From positions 20,217 to 84,216 of the forward strand of contig JAQBPO010000089.1 of the NCBI GenBank assembly GCA_028287465.1: a stretch of 64,000 nt of DNA, written 5' to 3'. The notes under the pieces were generated by a model. The model was not told the origin of the DNA and did not search any database. It saw only the letters and a list, made by a program, of their open reading frames with translations. The position numbers were made by a program, and so were the translations under genes. Position 1 is the first letter of the stretch, and the number at the start of each line of letters is the position of its first letter. This document shows, in pieces, positions 9,118 to 17,999 of this stretch. This stretch comes from Fibrobacterota bacterium (GTDB lineage: Bacteria > Fibrobacterota > Fibrobacteria > UBA11236).

Positions 9118-10602
9118 ATGCGTACTTCCTTATGGAGCCGGGCCGCCGGCATCGCCTCGTCCTTCATGGGATTGTCCCTGCTCGCAGCCATTCCCGCGGG
9201 AGCGCAGTTCCGGATGTGCCCCGAATCCCCCCAGGCCGGGGATTTCACGGTGGATGTCCTGGCGAACCGGGCGGATGACCTGCTCGACGAACCCATGCAC
9301 CTCGACTTCGACAAGACCGCTCCCGGGGGTCCGGACGTCTATTTCATAGAGCGCGCGGGAAAGGTGAGGCGCATCCGGACCGCGACCCATCGGGTCGAGA
9401 CCCTGGGCTCCGTGAATACCAGGGCCACTTCCGAAATCGGATTGTTGGGCATCGCCCTCGATCCGGAATTCGCGTCCAACCGGCGTCTCTTCCTTTATTA
9501 TTCCTCGCCCGCGGATTCCAACTTCATGCGCCTCTCGCGCTTCACCCTCGCGGGCGATTCCCTGGATCCGAAATCGGAAAAGGTGCTGCTGCGCGTTCCG
9601 TATCCGGGGGAGTGGTACACCGGCGGCCCTTTGCTTTTCGCCCCCGACGGCAACCTCTTCGTGGCGATCGGCTATGGAATGGGTGTCGGCGCGGCCGCGG
9701 GCGGCAAGGTTTCCGCCGATACCCGGGACCTGCGCGGCAAGATCCTCCGCATCCGCCCCACCGAAGCGGGCGGCTATTCCATCCCTGCGGGCAACCTGTT
9801 CCCGGAGGACCGATACCCTTCCGGACCGGGCGCCCGCACCCGGCCGGAAATATATGCCATGGGGGTCAAGAACCCCTTCTCCCTGGGTTACGATCCCCGT
9901 ACCTCACGGGTTGCCTGGGCCGACATGGGTCCCGACGGCACCATTTACAAACCCGATGAGCAGAATCTGGCGTCGGCCCCGGGCAACTTCGGCTATCCCT
10001 ATTTCCTCGGAGAGAACAAACCGTTGGAGGCGGGACTGGGACAGGATCCGGCCCATCCCAAAGCCGATTGGGCGGGCAACGCCGGCCTGGCTGAATTGCC
10101 TTCCGCGCAACCCGCCTCATTGGCTTTGGCGCAGAACGCGCCCATAACCGGTTCCATATTCAGGGTCTCGGCGCTCTCCCCCGGCCAATCCTCCCTGCCC
10201 ACGGGCTACGATGGGCTCTGGTTCACGACCGATTTCAACACCGGTCGAATCGACACCCTATCCCTGACGACCGAGGGGAAGGTAAAGGGTTCCGGGACCT
10301 TCCTTTCGAATTACAAGCTGGATGGACCGACCGATCTGCGCATCGGCCCCGAAGGCGCTTTGTACGTGGTGGCCTATGCGGGCTGGTTCGCTTCCACGGC
10401 CAAGACCGCCATCGTGCGCGTAAGGCTCAAGGACCCGTGCGTCGGAACGACCGCGGTGGCCGCGCCCCGGCCCCGTGCCCTCCCTAAGGGCCTGCGCGTG
10501 CGCATGTCGGCGGCAGGGCTGTTGGCGGCTCCCGGCGTGGAAGATGCCCGGATGCGTGACGTAACTGGCAAGGTACGGGACGGCTACCGGGAAGTACGGT
10601 AA
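9118..10602 (+). CDS. PQQ-dependent sugar dehydrogenase (GSDH family), truncated C-tail
   Basis: A 494-residue secreted protein with a signal peptide ending near AIPAGAQ, then a six-bladed glucose/sorbosone dehydrogenase propeller (PF07995). Hallmarks include EIGLLGIALDPEFASNRRLF, DTRDLRGKILRI, NPFSLGYDP and LWFTTDFNTGRI. A TTG lies one codon before the chosen ATG. After the propeller, about 50 residues (GLRVRM...ARMRDVTGK) look like the beginning of a C-terminal sorting domain. They stop before the PGVYxLxV strand seen in the paralogue at 11616-13181. The family oxidises aldoses with PQQ; no PQQ biosynthesis gene is in the window. Confidence 0.88.
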   Translation: MRTSLWSRAAGIASSFMGLSLLAAIPAGAQFRMCPESPQAGDFTVDVLANRADDLLDEPMHLDFDKTAPGGPDVYFIERAGKVRRIRTATHRVETLGSVNTRATSEIGLLGIALDPEFASNRRLFLYYSSPADSNFMRLSRFTLAGDSLDPKSEKVLLRVPYPGEWYTGGPLLFAPDGNLFVAIGYGMGVGAAAGGKVSADTRDLRGKILRIRPTEAGGYSIPAGNLFPEDRYPSGPGARTRPEIYAMGVKNPFSLGYDPRTSRVAWADMGPDGTIYKPDEQNLASAPGNFGYPYFLGENKPLEAGLGQDPAHPKADWAGNAGLAELPSAQPASLALAQNAPITGSIFRVSALSPGQSSLPTGYDGLWFTTDFNTGRIDTLSLTTEGKVKGSGTFLSNYKLDGPTDLRIGPEGALYVVAYAGWFASTAKTAIVRVRLKDPCVGTTAVAAPRPRALPKGLRVRMSAAGLLAAPGVEDARMRDVTGKVRDGYREVR

Positions 10603-10619
10603 GGATCCGGAGGATCGCA

Positions 10620-10665
10620 GAAGGCTCTCGGCAGGGATTCCCCTCGGATTCCCGCGAGAGCCTTC
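10620..10665. repeat. 11-bp perfect inverted repeat between convergent genes
   Basis: GAAGGCTCTCG (10620-10630) pairs perfectly with CGAGAGCCTTC (10655-10665) across a 24-base loop. It lies between a plus-strand GSDH gene and a minus-strand carbohydrate-binding gene. There is no T-run on either side, so it could protect both 3' ends rather than act as a classical terminator. Confidence 0.6.
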
Positions 10666-10683
10666 GACGATGTTTCGACGCCT

Positions 10684-11481
10684 TCAGCGATAGAAGCGTT
10701 CCGCCTGGCTTTGGCGCAATGAGCCCGCGACGGGTTTCCGGCCGGCGGCGTCCACCGGCGTCTTTCCCGGGCGTGCATCCCGGCCCAGGCCGGCCGCGCC
10801 AGGCGCGACCCTACTCCCCGCCTTGATCCCCGAGCTCCCCGCCTTTTCCAGATCGATGTACTCGATATTGTATCCGCTCTTCACGATCTGCATGCGCAAT
10901 ACCTGCACGCCCGCCTTGAGGTTGATGGTGCCTGCGTCCTTGGCGTAGAACCAATAGTGGTAGCACTCCACCGGGCAGCTCCCGGTGAAAGGCAGGACCA
11001 GGGTGCCGGAGGAAACCGAATCGGTCCCTTGCAGGGCATCCACCTTGAAGGAGGTGCCGGTCATGGCCGTGCCGACCATGGCATGGATGGAATAGGCGCC
11101 GGCCTCTTTCACGTTCACCGTCATCTTGAGCCACTCGTTGTTTTCCAGCCAGCCCCAATAGATGTCGCCCGGTACGATTTTGACCGTGCTCCCGGGCACG
11201 TTGGGATCGCCCGCATGCACGGCATCCAGATCCACTCCGGAATTGCGCGCGGTATAGGAACCGATATGCGGCCCGGTATCGAACCAGGTGATGCCGGACG
11301 CGCCCTCATCGTATTTTTCGGGCTGGATCCGGCCGGGGATGACTTGGATGGAATCGTGCCAGGGCTTGCCGGCATAGCCGGCAGGGACCTGACCTTGCGA
11401 CGGGGATGCGGCGAAGGCCAAGGCGCCCAGACCGATGCCGAAGGTAGCGTGCCGGATTCTGCTGAGAGGCGAAATTGCCAT
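10684..11481 (-). CDS. Secreted CBM6/CBM35-like carbohydrate-binding protein
   Basis: A 265-residue protein with a signal peptide cleaved near SPSQGQ. Residues about 45-215 form a CBM6-type beta-sandwich: IPGRIQPEKYDEG is the typical first strand with an acidic calcium-site residue, then NNEWLKMTVNVKEAGAYSIHAMV and VLRMQIVKSGYNIEYIDLEK. No catalytic domain is attached. The last 50 residues are basic and low-complexity. It lies between two GSDH genes, so it may target a glycan for these dehydrogenases or be the remnant of a larger enzyme. Confidence 0.8.
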   Translation of the reverse strand: MAISPLSRIRHATFGIGLGALAFAASPSQGQVPAGYAGKPWHDSIQVIPGRIQPEKYDEGASGITWFDTGPHIGSYTARNSGVDLDAVHAGDPNVPGSTVKIVPGDIYWGWLENNEWLKMTVNVKEAGAYSIHAMVGTAMTGTSFKVDALQGTDSVSSGTLVLPFTGSCPVECYHYWFYAKDAGTINLKAGVQVLRMQIVKSGYNIEYIDLEKAGSSGIKAGSRVAPGAAGLGRDARPGKTPVDAAGRKPVAGSLRQSQAERFYR

Positions 11482-11615
11482 GTTCCTATCCTATCCTGGT
11501 TGACCCACTCGGCGGGAGCGTACCCCCGGGATTGCCATAATAATCGATACCCGGTCCGCGCCGGAGAGCATCTCGCTCTTTCATTATCCTACCTGGATTG
11601 CCCCTATCGCCAGGA

Positions 11616-13181
11616 CTACGGCCGCACGATTTTCCGGGTGAAGCGGCCCTGTCCCGTACTGACGGTCAGGACATAGACGCCGGGTTTCCGGATGCCGGCA
11701 AAGGCGTACCGGGCCGGTCCCGAACCGATACGCAAATCCGCCAACCGCCCCGCCACGTCCAGCACCTTCACCACATGGGCCCCGGGCAGCCTGAAGACGA
11801 TGCCGTCATCCGTCACCTCGGTTCCCATCAAGGCCTCCTCCCTGGGATGCAAAGCGCTAGGGCCGTCCTTGGGCAGGCAGGGCCCGGTGTATTCGATCTT
11901 CATGATGCCGGTCTCCTTGGTCGTGCTTCGCGAGCCTGCGTAGTTGACGATATAGAAGGCGCCGTCCGGGCCGGCCTGGAAGTCGAGGGGGCGGTTGAGC
12001 AGGATGTTCTTGAGGATCCGCTCCTTCTTGAGGATTTTCTCCCCCTTATCGTCCAGGGTGATGGCGTCGAAATAGCCTCCGCCGAAATCGGTCACGAACC
12101 AGACGCCGTTGAAATGGGGCGGGAACTTCACCTTGGAGTCCAGGGCGGGATCGTAATAGTAGACCGGACCGGTCATGGCGATGGCGCGGTTATAGGGATT
12201 GAGGGCCGGGATGGCCGCGGGAAGGTCCTTGAGCGAAGTATCGCCGGCGGCGGGATTGATCGGCTTGTCGAAGGTGCCTCCGCCGGCCTTGATCTGGGTA
12301 TTGGCCCCGGCGAAGTACGGATAGCCGAAATTCCCAGTCCGCGTCGTGTAGTTATGCTCTTCCGTGACTCCGCCCATGTCCGGACCCACGTCCCCCCAGG
12401 TTACGGCCTTGCGGACGGGATCCAAGGTGAGGGTATAGGGATTGCGCGTGCCCATCACGTAGATTTCCGGCTTGGTCCTGGCGGTGCCTGTGGGGAACAG
12501 GTTCCCTATCGGGATATCGTAGGTCTGGCCCGGGCCCGCGGCCGGGGCTGGAGCCCCGTCGGGCAAGGGCTTGGGCTTGATGCGCAGGATCTTACCGCGC
12601 AGATCGAAGGTATTGGCCGAAGGCCATTCCAGGGCGTTGTCCGCCGTGTTCAGGTAGAGGTTCCCCTCCGCGTCGAACTGCATGCCTGCGCCGGTGTGGA
12701 CGGTGCCCCGCTTGCTGGGAACGATCAGGATGACCTTTTCCGTGGCCGAGTCCATGACGTTCCCCTTGACCGTATACCGCACGATACGCCAATCGTTCTT
12801 CGCGGTGGTATACAGGTACATCCACCGGTTGCTCTTGAATGCCGGATCCAGGGCGATGCTTAGGAGACCGTCGCTTACGGTATTGGGCGGGTTCAGCCGT
12901 CCCAGATCGACGACCTTTTTCGTGGAGGCCTCGTATTTCCGCACCAGGCCGAAACGCTGGACGAAGTAAACGTCCACGTTACCCTGGGCGTCCATGTCGA
13001 AGGCCATCTTGAGCGGCTCCTCCGTGGCGGGGTCCGTGGCGTTGGTGAACAGCATGGTCGACCTGAATTCCTTATCCGTAACGTCGGCGCAGCCGGGATA
13101 GCTGAAGGCGGCCCGGACTGGCCCGGCTCCGCAGGCCGCGAGGAAGAGGATAGCGAGCGTGACGGCTTTGGCATGTTTCAT
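11616..13181 (-). CDS. PQQ-dependent sugar dehydrogenase with C-terminal sorting-like domain
   Basis: A 521-residue protein. I chose the ATG at 13181 because AGGAAG lies six bases upstream and it opens the signal peptide MKHAKAVTLAILFLAACGAG, which may be a lipoprotein type (LAAC). The GSDH propeller follows (LSIALDPAFKSNRWMYLYTT, FDLRGKILRIKPKP, MGTRNPYTLTLDP, WFVTDFGGGYF). The last 75 residues fit a type IX secretion C-terminal domain, with strands VVKVLDVAGRL and KPGVYVLTVSTGQGRFTRK and a short basic end. Secretion through the SprA machinery encoded at 35816-42316 is inferred. Confidence 0.88.
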   Translation of the reverse strand: MKHAKAVTLAILFLAACGAGPVRAAFSYPGCADVTDKEFRSTMLFTNATDPATEEPLKMAFDMDAQGNVDVYFVQRFGLVRKYEASTKKVVDLGRLNPPNTVSDGLLSIALDPAFKSNRWMYLYTTAKNDWRIVRYTVKGNVMDSATEKVILIVPSKRGTVHTGAGMQFDAEGNLYLNTADNALEWPSANTFDLRGKILRIKPKPLPDGAPAPAAGPGQTYDIPIGNLFPTGTARTKPEIYVMGTRNPYTLTLDPVRKAVTWGDVGPDMGGVTEEHNYTTRTGNFGYPYFAGANTQIKAGGGTFDKPINPAAGDTSLKDLPAAIPALNPYNRAIAMTGPVYYYDPALDSKVKFPPHFNGVWFVTDFGGGYFDAITLDDKGEKILKKERILKNILLNRPLDFQAGPDGAFYIVNYAGSRSTTKETGIMKIEYTGPCLPKDGPSALHPREEALMGTEVTDDGIVFRLPGAHVVKVLDVAGRLADLRIGSGPARYAFAGIRKPGVYVLTVSTGQGRFTRKIVRP

Positions 13182-13477
13182 GGCATTCTTCCTCATTTCG
13201 CGATTCCCCATCGCCTCACGTCCGCGCCTGCCGGCGTTTCCCTTATAAAAAGGCCGCTACGCCCGTTACGCGGTGATTTAATCGGTCCGGCCGGGGCCGC
13301 TTCCGCCCCGGACCCGCGGAAACGGACCGCAGAAGTCGGCATTCCGGTCCTGGGGTCATCTTGACCGCCTCCATGGGGGCTTGCGCCATGGCCGAAGCGG
13401 GCTCGGCGCATTATCCTTTCACCAGCGGCGGTTCCGCCAAAGCCTAAAACGGACTCGGAATCTTGGGGGAGATGAAG

Positions 13478-14806
13478 ATGCGTTCGAAAACCAGCGTGGC
13501 CATGGTCGCGCTCATGATTGGATCCGGATCCGTCCGGGCCGCGACCTTCACGGATGCGAAATTCTCGGAACAGGCCATCGCCACCAACCTGGGCCCCACC
13601 GCTATGGAAATCGCGCCGGACGGCCGCATCTTCGTCTGCTCCAAGAACGGCGTACTGAATGTGATCAAGGGCGGGCAGCTGCTGCCCAAACCCTTCCTCA
13701 AGCTCACCGTTCCCACCGTGAGCGAACAGGGCCTGCTTGGGATCGCCCTCCATCCGAAGTTCGCCGACTCCCCTTACGTCTACGTCTATTACACCGTCGC
13801 GAACCCGAACCATAACCGGGTGAGCCGGTTCCGGGCCCGCGGCGATACGGCCGACGGCGAGGAGCAGCCCATCTTCGACATGGACGATGTCACGGCCGCC
13901 AACCACATGTCAGGCGCCATCCACTTCGGCAACGATGGCATGCTGTATATCGCCTCCGGCAACAGCGCCTCTTCCGCCAACAGCCAGAACATCGCCACCA
14001 CCCTCGGGAAAATCCTCAGGATCAAGCCGGACGGAGGCATCCCCGCGGACAATCCGTTCTACGCGAAGACCGCCGGCAACGCACGCGCCATCTGGACCAC
14101 GGGCATGCGCAATACCTTCACCTTCGCCGTGGACCGGCTCACCGGCCGGATGTTCGGATGCGAGGTGGGCGATGGATCGGAAGAGGTGAACGAACTCCTG
14201 GGCGGATCGAATTACGGATACGGGACGCAGGAAGGGTACAACCCACCCCGCGATCCGGCCGCGCTCATCGGGACCTTCCGGCCCGCCATCTATTCCTATA
14301 ACGGAGGTTGCATCATCGCGGCGGCCTTCTATCCCCCATCCGGATCCCGGAACTTCCCCGAAGCCTTCCACCGCAAATTCTTTTTCGCCGACCATAATGC
14401 GGGCTGGATCAAGGTGCTGGACATCGACAATCCCAGGAACGTCGCCGACTTCGCGGCCGGCGCCTCCAATCCCGTGGACATCAAGTTCGCCTCGGACGGG
14501 TCCATGTATTACCTGAGCCGGGGCCGCCAAGGCGGCAGCCTCATGCGGGTCCTATACGCTTCCCCCAATTCCCTGGCCTCTCCCGGGGCCCGCATCCGCG
14601 GCGCGGGCGAATGGACCCTGGTGGCGATCGCCGATGGCCGGTTTCCCGGGAAGGCGGGGGTCTCCCCTGCGGAAATCCGCGGCCTGGACGGGCGCGGCCA
14701 TGCGCTATCACTCCCGGGTCCCGGAGCCCTGGGGCTGCGTTCGGAAGATCCCAGGCCCATCACCAATGCCGCAAACAACGGCTTATTCTGGATCCGGTAC
14801 CGCTGA
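13478..14806 (+). CDS. PQQ-dependent sugar dehydrogenase (GSDH family)
   Basis: A 442-residue secreted protein. The ATG at 13478 is preferred because GGAG lies six bases upstream; a TTG and another ATG lie just before it. The signal peptide ends near SVRAA. Propeller motifs include MEIAPDGRIFVC, EQGLLGIALHPKFADSPYVY, MSGAIHFGNDGMLYIASGN, TTLGKILRIKPDGGIP and GMRNTFTFAVD. It resembles the Hip-like/aldose dehydrogenase branch more than its neighbours. The C-terminal 70 residues include EIRGLDGRGHALSL and a final NNGLFWIRYR, a degenerate sorting-like tail. It is transcribed away from the GSDH at 11616-13181. Confidence 0.88.
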   Translation: MRSKTSVAMVALMIGSGSVRAATFTDAKFSEQAIATNLGPTAMEIAPDGRIFVCSKNGVLNVIKGGQLLPKPFLKLTVPTVSEQGLLGIALHPKFADSPYVYVYYTVANPNHNRVSRFRARGDTADGEEQPIFDMDDVTAANHMSGAIHFGNDGMLYIASGNSASSANSQNIATTLGKILRIKPDGGIPADNPFYAKTAGNARAIWTTGMRNTFTFAVDRLTGRMFGCEVGDGSEEVNELLGGSNYGYGTQEGYNPPRDPAALIGTFRPAIYSYNGGCIIAAAFYPPSGSRNFPEAFHRKFFFADHNAGWIKVLDIDNPRNVADFAAGASNPVDIKFASDGSMYYLSRGRQGGSLMRVLYASPNSLASPGARIRGAGEWTLVAIADGRFPGKAGVSPAEIRGLDGRGHALSLPGPGALGLRSEDPRPITNAANNGLFWIRYR

Positions 14807-14930
14807 ACCGGCCCCCGTAATCCCCTCCGGATACGCACGGATTATACGCCGGGATACCCCGTAGCACGGGCTTCCGGGTCCGGTTTTTGGTATATCTTAT
14901 CCTGCGCTTCCAACAATTCGAGAGGGACTC

Positions 14931-15464
14931 ATGGACGCCACCGTGCCCGAAATCCAAAGATATCCCATCGGCCGCTATGCCCGTCCGGACGGGTTCAAGC
15001 CCGCCTCCGTAGGCCTCGCCATCACATCCATCGAAAGCCTTCCGCGCAAGCTGCTCTCCAACGTGTCCAGCCTTCCCCGCGCCGATTGGGAACGCCAATA
15101 CCGTACCGGGTCGTGGACGGTGCGCCAGGTGACCAATCATATCGTGGACGCGAACGTGAACAATTACACGCGCTTCAAATTCGCCCTAACCGAGGAGAAC
15201 CCGGTCATCAAGCCGTATCTCGAGGACCAATGGTCGGAACTTCCGGATGCGCGGAACGGGGAGATGGCCCCGACCCTGGAGCTCCTGAACGCCATCCACC
15301 ACAAATGGGCGCAGACCTTGCGGAGCATGGGCGAGGCGGAATTCCAACGCGGCTTCTTCCATCCCAAGCTGGATCGCATCGTGCCGTTGTGGGAAGCCGT
15401 CGGCATGTATGCCTGGCATGGCGAGCATCACCTGGCGCAGATCCGCATCGCCCTCGGCCGTTGA
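14931..15464 (+). CDS. YfiT/BstA-type DinB metalloprotein (thiol transferase family)
   Basis: A 177-residue four-helix-bundle protein of normal length. It has the YfiT opening YPIGRY and three metal-binding histidines in TNHIVDAN (about residue 68) and YAWHGEHHLAQI (about 162-173). The family includes bacillithiol S-transferase and metal-dependent hydrolase-like proteins. Whether this organism makes bacillithiol is not visible here. The ATG has GAGAGGGAC upstream, and an AT-rich box (TATATCTTATCC) about 30 bases before it could be the promoter -10 region. Cytoplasmic; a detoxification role is likely but unproven. Confidence 0.85.
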   Translation: MDATVPEIQRYPIGRYARPDGFKPASVGLAITSIESLPRKLLSNVSSLPRADWERQYRTGSWTVRQVTNHIVDANVNNYTRFKFALTEENPVIKPYLEDQWSELPDARNGEMAPTLELLNAIHHKWAQTLRSMGEAEFQRGFFHPKLDRIVPLWEAVGMYAWHGEHHLAQIRIALGR

Positions 15465-15476
15465 TCCGGACACGGC

Positions 15477-16196
15477 TCAGGCCGTAACGGGCGCGGCCCA
15501 GGCCGCCTTGAAACGCGCCGCCTCCTTGTCGGCCAGGCGCGTCGGCTCGGGAAGCCGGTACCCTCCCGCGCAGGCCCGCACGAGCTCAAGTGCCGTCTCC
15601 AGATCCGCCCGGTGGCCCACGCTGACGTAGATCGGCTTGACCCCGTCCTTGGTGCGCAGCACCTCGCCTATCCTCTCCACGCTTCCGCCGCTCCCGGCCG
15701 TCAGCGGTTCGCTGCTTCCGGCCGCCGGTCCCGGTTCCCTATGGCTCCCGAACAGGCGGCTCTTCCCCACCCCGATGGAGGGTATGTCCAAGGTTACCCC
15801 CATCTGGACGGCGATGCCGCAGCGGCGGGGATGGGCCTTACCCATCCCGTCGAACAACACGGCCTCGACCGGAGAGCGGATCTCCCGGAAGGCGGCGAGC
15901 AAGGCGGGGCCCTCGCGGAAACCCAGGTAACCGGGGATGTACGGGAGTTCCGCCCTGGCGGCGCCATGCGCGATTTCGATCACCCGGCGCGTTTCGCGAT
16001 CCCAAACGACCACGGCGGCCAGGACCCATTCCTTGTCCGGGGAAAGCGCCGAGTCCGCCCCGGCGACAAGCCGCGGCAAGGGGCGCAGGGGTTTCTCCAC
16101 GGCGAGCGCTGCCAGCTCGCGCTGGCGTTCGCGCCATGACTCCATCAGGGGCGCCCAAGCGGGATCGACGATGGGACGCGGCGCGGGCATGGCCAT
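15477..16196 (-). CDS. nfi: Endonuclease V (deoxyinosine 3' endonuclease)
   Basis: A 239-residue protein that cuts DNA near deoxyinosine. The family motifs are clear: VAGADSAL carries the first catalytic Asp, PYIPGYLGFREGPAL the conserved Glu and the PYIPG wedge loop, and LFDGMGKAHPRRCGIA the second Asp and the substrate pocket. IGVGKSRL is also typical. A Gly/Ser/Pro-rich insert of about 20 residues (GPAAGSSEPLTAGSGG) sits after the Lys of GVGKS. It is convergent with the DinB gene, 12 bases away. No ribosome site is obvious before the ATG. Confidence 0.93.
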   Translation of the reverse strand: MAMPAPRPIVDPAWAPLMESWRERQRELAALAVEKPLRPLPRLVAGADSALSPDKEWVLAAVVVWDRETRRVIEIAHGAARAELPYIPGYLGFREGPALLAAFREIRSPVEAVLFDGMGKAHPRRCGIAVQMGVTLDIPSIGVGKSRLFGSHREPGPAAGSSEPLTAGSGGSVERIGEVLRTKDGVKPIYVSVGHRADLETALELVRACAGGYRLPEPTRLADKEAARFKAAWAAPVTA

Positions 16197-16305
16197 AAAC
16201 TAACGATCGCGCCCCTCCGGCGGAAGGGAAAACGCGGGTCGCATGGGTATTTCGGAGGTTACGCGCGGGGAATCGGGAAGTCTCGGACGGGAAGGGAAGG
16301 GAGGT

Positions 16306-16458
16306 TCACACCCCGTTATGCCCGTCCTCGGGCTCGGCTTCCTTCTCGTTGAACACCTTCAGGACGATACGGCCGACGGCGACGATGGCGCCGATCAGGG
16401 TGATGATTCCGAGGATCTTGACGACCCGGGATCCTTTGCGGGAAGCGGACTGAGACAT
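16306..16458 (-). CDS. 50-residue single-pass membrane protein downstream of DivIVA
   Basis: The reading frame encodes a basic N-terminus (MSQSASRKGSRVVK), one transmembrane helix (ILGIITLIGAIVAVGRIVL) and an acidic tail (EKEAEPEDGHNGV). AAGGAAGG lies eight bases before the ATG. It is 94 bases downstream of the DivIVA-like gene on the same strand and probably in the same transcript. The charge pattern suggests an N-in, C-out orientation. It has no recognised family and could be a partner of DivIVA at the pole or septum. Confidence 0.6.
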   Translation of the reverse strand: MSQSASRKGSRVVKILGIITLIGAIVAVGRIVLKVFNEKEAEPEDGHNGV

Positions 16459-16552
16459 GAAAACGACCTTCCTTGAGCCTTCGGCGATTGATCTTGGTTT
16501 TCACCAAAGATACCAATTGCCGGAGGAAACCGGCAAAGGCCGGCCCGAGGGC

Positions 16553-17095
16553 TCAGCCCTTGCGGGCCCAGCGGGTCGCGCCGGGATCCGACTGGGGCGC
16601 CTTCTGGGGGGCGGGAACATCCGCGGGACGGGGGGGCATCTCCTTCTCTTCGGACTCCATCATGGCTTCCAGGATCTGCGCCTGGCTGCGCAGCAGGTTA
16701 CGGAACCGGGCGAAGAACTGCATCTTCAGGTTTTCGAGGACGTGGATCTCGGCCCGCAGCTCGGCCACGTGCTCCCGGGAGCCCATCAGTTCATCGGTCG
16801 CTTTATGGCGGGCGTCCGTAATGATGGCCTCCGCCTCTTGTTGGGCCACCTTCCGCTTCTCTTCCAGGGTGTTCTGGATGGTGATTACGGCATCCTGGAG
16901 GGTCTTCTCGATTAGGCGGTAGTGGTTGAGGCGCTCCTCGGCGATTTTCAGGCGCTCGGAAAGCTGGATATTCTGCCGAGTGAGCTCTTCGAAATCCTTG
17001 GCGATGGTCTCGAGAAGGGCGCGCACTTCATCCGGGTCGAACCCCTTGAACCGGGTCCCGAATTCGTGCTTTTTGATGTCCAAGGGTGTAATCAT
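16553..17095 (-). CDS. DivIVA-domain coiled-coil protein
   Basis: A 180-residue protein beginning with the DivIVA lipid-binding module (MITPLDIKKHEFGTRFKGFDPDEVRALL), where the loop Phe residues insert into curved membrane. A long coiled coil follows (about residues 30-145) and then a Pro/Arg-rich tail (MPPRPADVPAPQKAPQSDPG). DivIVA-family proteins mark poles and division sites or organise the envelope. GGGGAG lies before the ATG and a TATACT box about 30 bases upstream of it. A small membrane protein follows. The exact partner is not identifiable. Confidence 0.88.
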   Translation of the reverse strand: MITPLDIKKHEFGTRFKGFDPDEVRALLETIAKDFEELTRQNIQLSERLKIAEERLNHYRLIEKTLQDAVITIQNTLEEKRKVAQQEAEAIITDARHKATDELMGSREHVAELRAEIHVLENLKMQFFARFRNLLRSQAQILEAMMESEEKEMPPRPADVPAPQKAPQSDPGATRWARKG

Positions 17096-17453
17096 GGTGG
17101 CTCCCCAATCCCGATAGTATACCCCTTTAATTTAGTCACTTCTTTTGGCGGGTGCGGGAGGGGGGCTCCGGCCTTATGGAGGCGCGGATATGGGTGGATG
17201 GGCTCCGGTTGGCTCGCCCTGCGGGGTCCACGGAACCGCCAGCGACGAGGGGGTCAGGTCGGTGTCGGCCAAGCCGTCGTTTGCGGGCTGCGAATCCGCG
17301 AAACCGGAAGAAGCCGGCAGGGTCGTACCGGACTCATCAGGGTCAGGGCAGTCCAATGCCCGCTAGATCAAGGGGTACGCTTTTCGTTTATTCAATAGAA
17401 GGGGCCATGGCGGCCCTTTTTCAACCGCGCAACCGCGCTCAGGGAGGTTTGCC
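17096..17453. other. Intergenic region between divergent divIVA-like and split-barrel genes
   Basis: This 358-base stretch has no convincing gene. The left edge holds the divIVA-like promoter area (TATACT on the minus strand near 17117). The right edge holds a terminator-like hairpin at 17399-17421 and the ribosome site GGGAGG of the next gene. The middle is GC-rich without other signals. Confidence 0.5.
17399..17421 (+). terminator. Terminator-like hairpin just before a coding start
   Basis: AAGGGGCC/GGCCCTTT pair around a five-base loop, followed by a T-run ending at 17421. It is about 30 bases before the ATG at 17454. It could stop upstream read-through or act as a leader attenuator. Confidence 0.5.
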
Positions 17454-17987
17454 ATGGATAACCGGGACGACAAGGCCGAACAGTGGAAAGAATTGCTGGA
17501 AAAGATCCGCGATATCAAATTCGCCATGCTGACCACGGAGAACGAAGGCGGGTTCCTCCATTCCCGGCCCATGGCTACCTTGGAGGCATCGGAATCGGGG
17601 GCCTTCTGGTTTTTCACGGGGAAGTCCTCCCTGAAGGTCCGGGAAATCGATCATGACGGGCGCGTGAACCTCTCCTATATCTCGGGGGACAGGGACACCT
17701 ACGTTTCGGTAGCGGGAGAGGCCCGGGTGGTCCAGGATGCCGCGAAGGCGAAGGCCCTTTGGAACCCGTTCATGAAAGCCTGGTTCCCCCAGGGCCTGGA
17801 CGATCCCGATCTGATCCTGCTGCGCGTGGACGTGGATGAAGCGGAGTATTGGGACGTAACCTCGAAGAAGATGACGACCCTGATCCGGTTCGCCAAGAAC
17901 CTGGTCGGCGCCGGAGATCGGGAGGAACCTCCCGGACACGGGAAAATCCGGCCGGATGGGGACTTCGAAATCGATTCGCGTCGCTAG
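17454..17987 (+). CDS. FMN-binding split-barrel protein (general stress protein 26-like)
   Basis: A 177-residue protein of the pyridoxamine 5'-phosphate oxidase-like fold (COG3871). Visible hallmarks are FAMLTTENEGGFLHSRPMA, GAFWFFTGKSSLKVREI and RVNLSYISGDRDTYVSVAG, then the helix with PFMKAWFPQG. Relatives bind FMN or a similar cofactor and are linked to stress responses; the reaction is usually unknown. GGGAGG precedes the ATG. It is convergent with YggS, 12 bases apart. The last 25 residues are a charged tail. Confidence 0.88.
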   Translation: MDNRDDKAEQWKELLEKIRDIKFAMLTTENEGGFLHSRPMATLEASESGAFWFFTGKSSLKVREIDHDGRVNLSYISGDRDTYVSVAGEARVVQDAAKAKALWNPFMKAWFPQGLDDPDLILLRVDVDEAEYWDVTSKKMTTLIRFAKNLVGAGDREEPPGHGKIRPDGDFEIDSRR

Positions 17988-17999
17988 GGAGGCGCTCCC

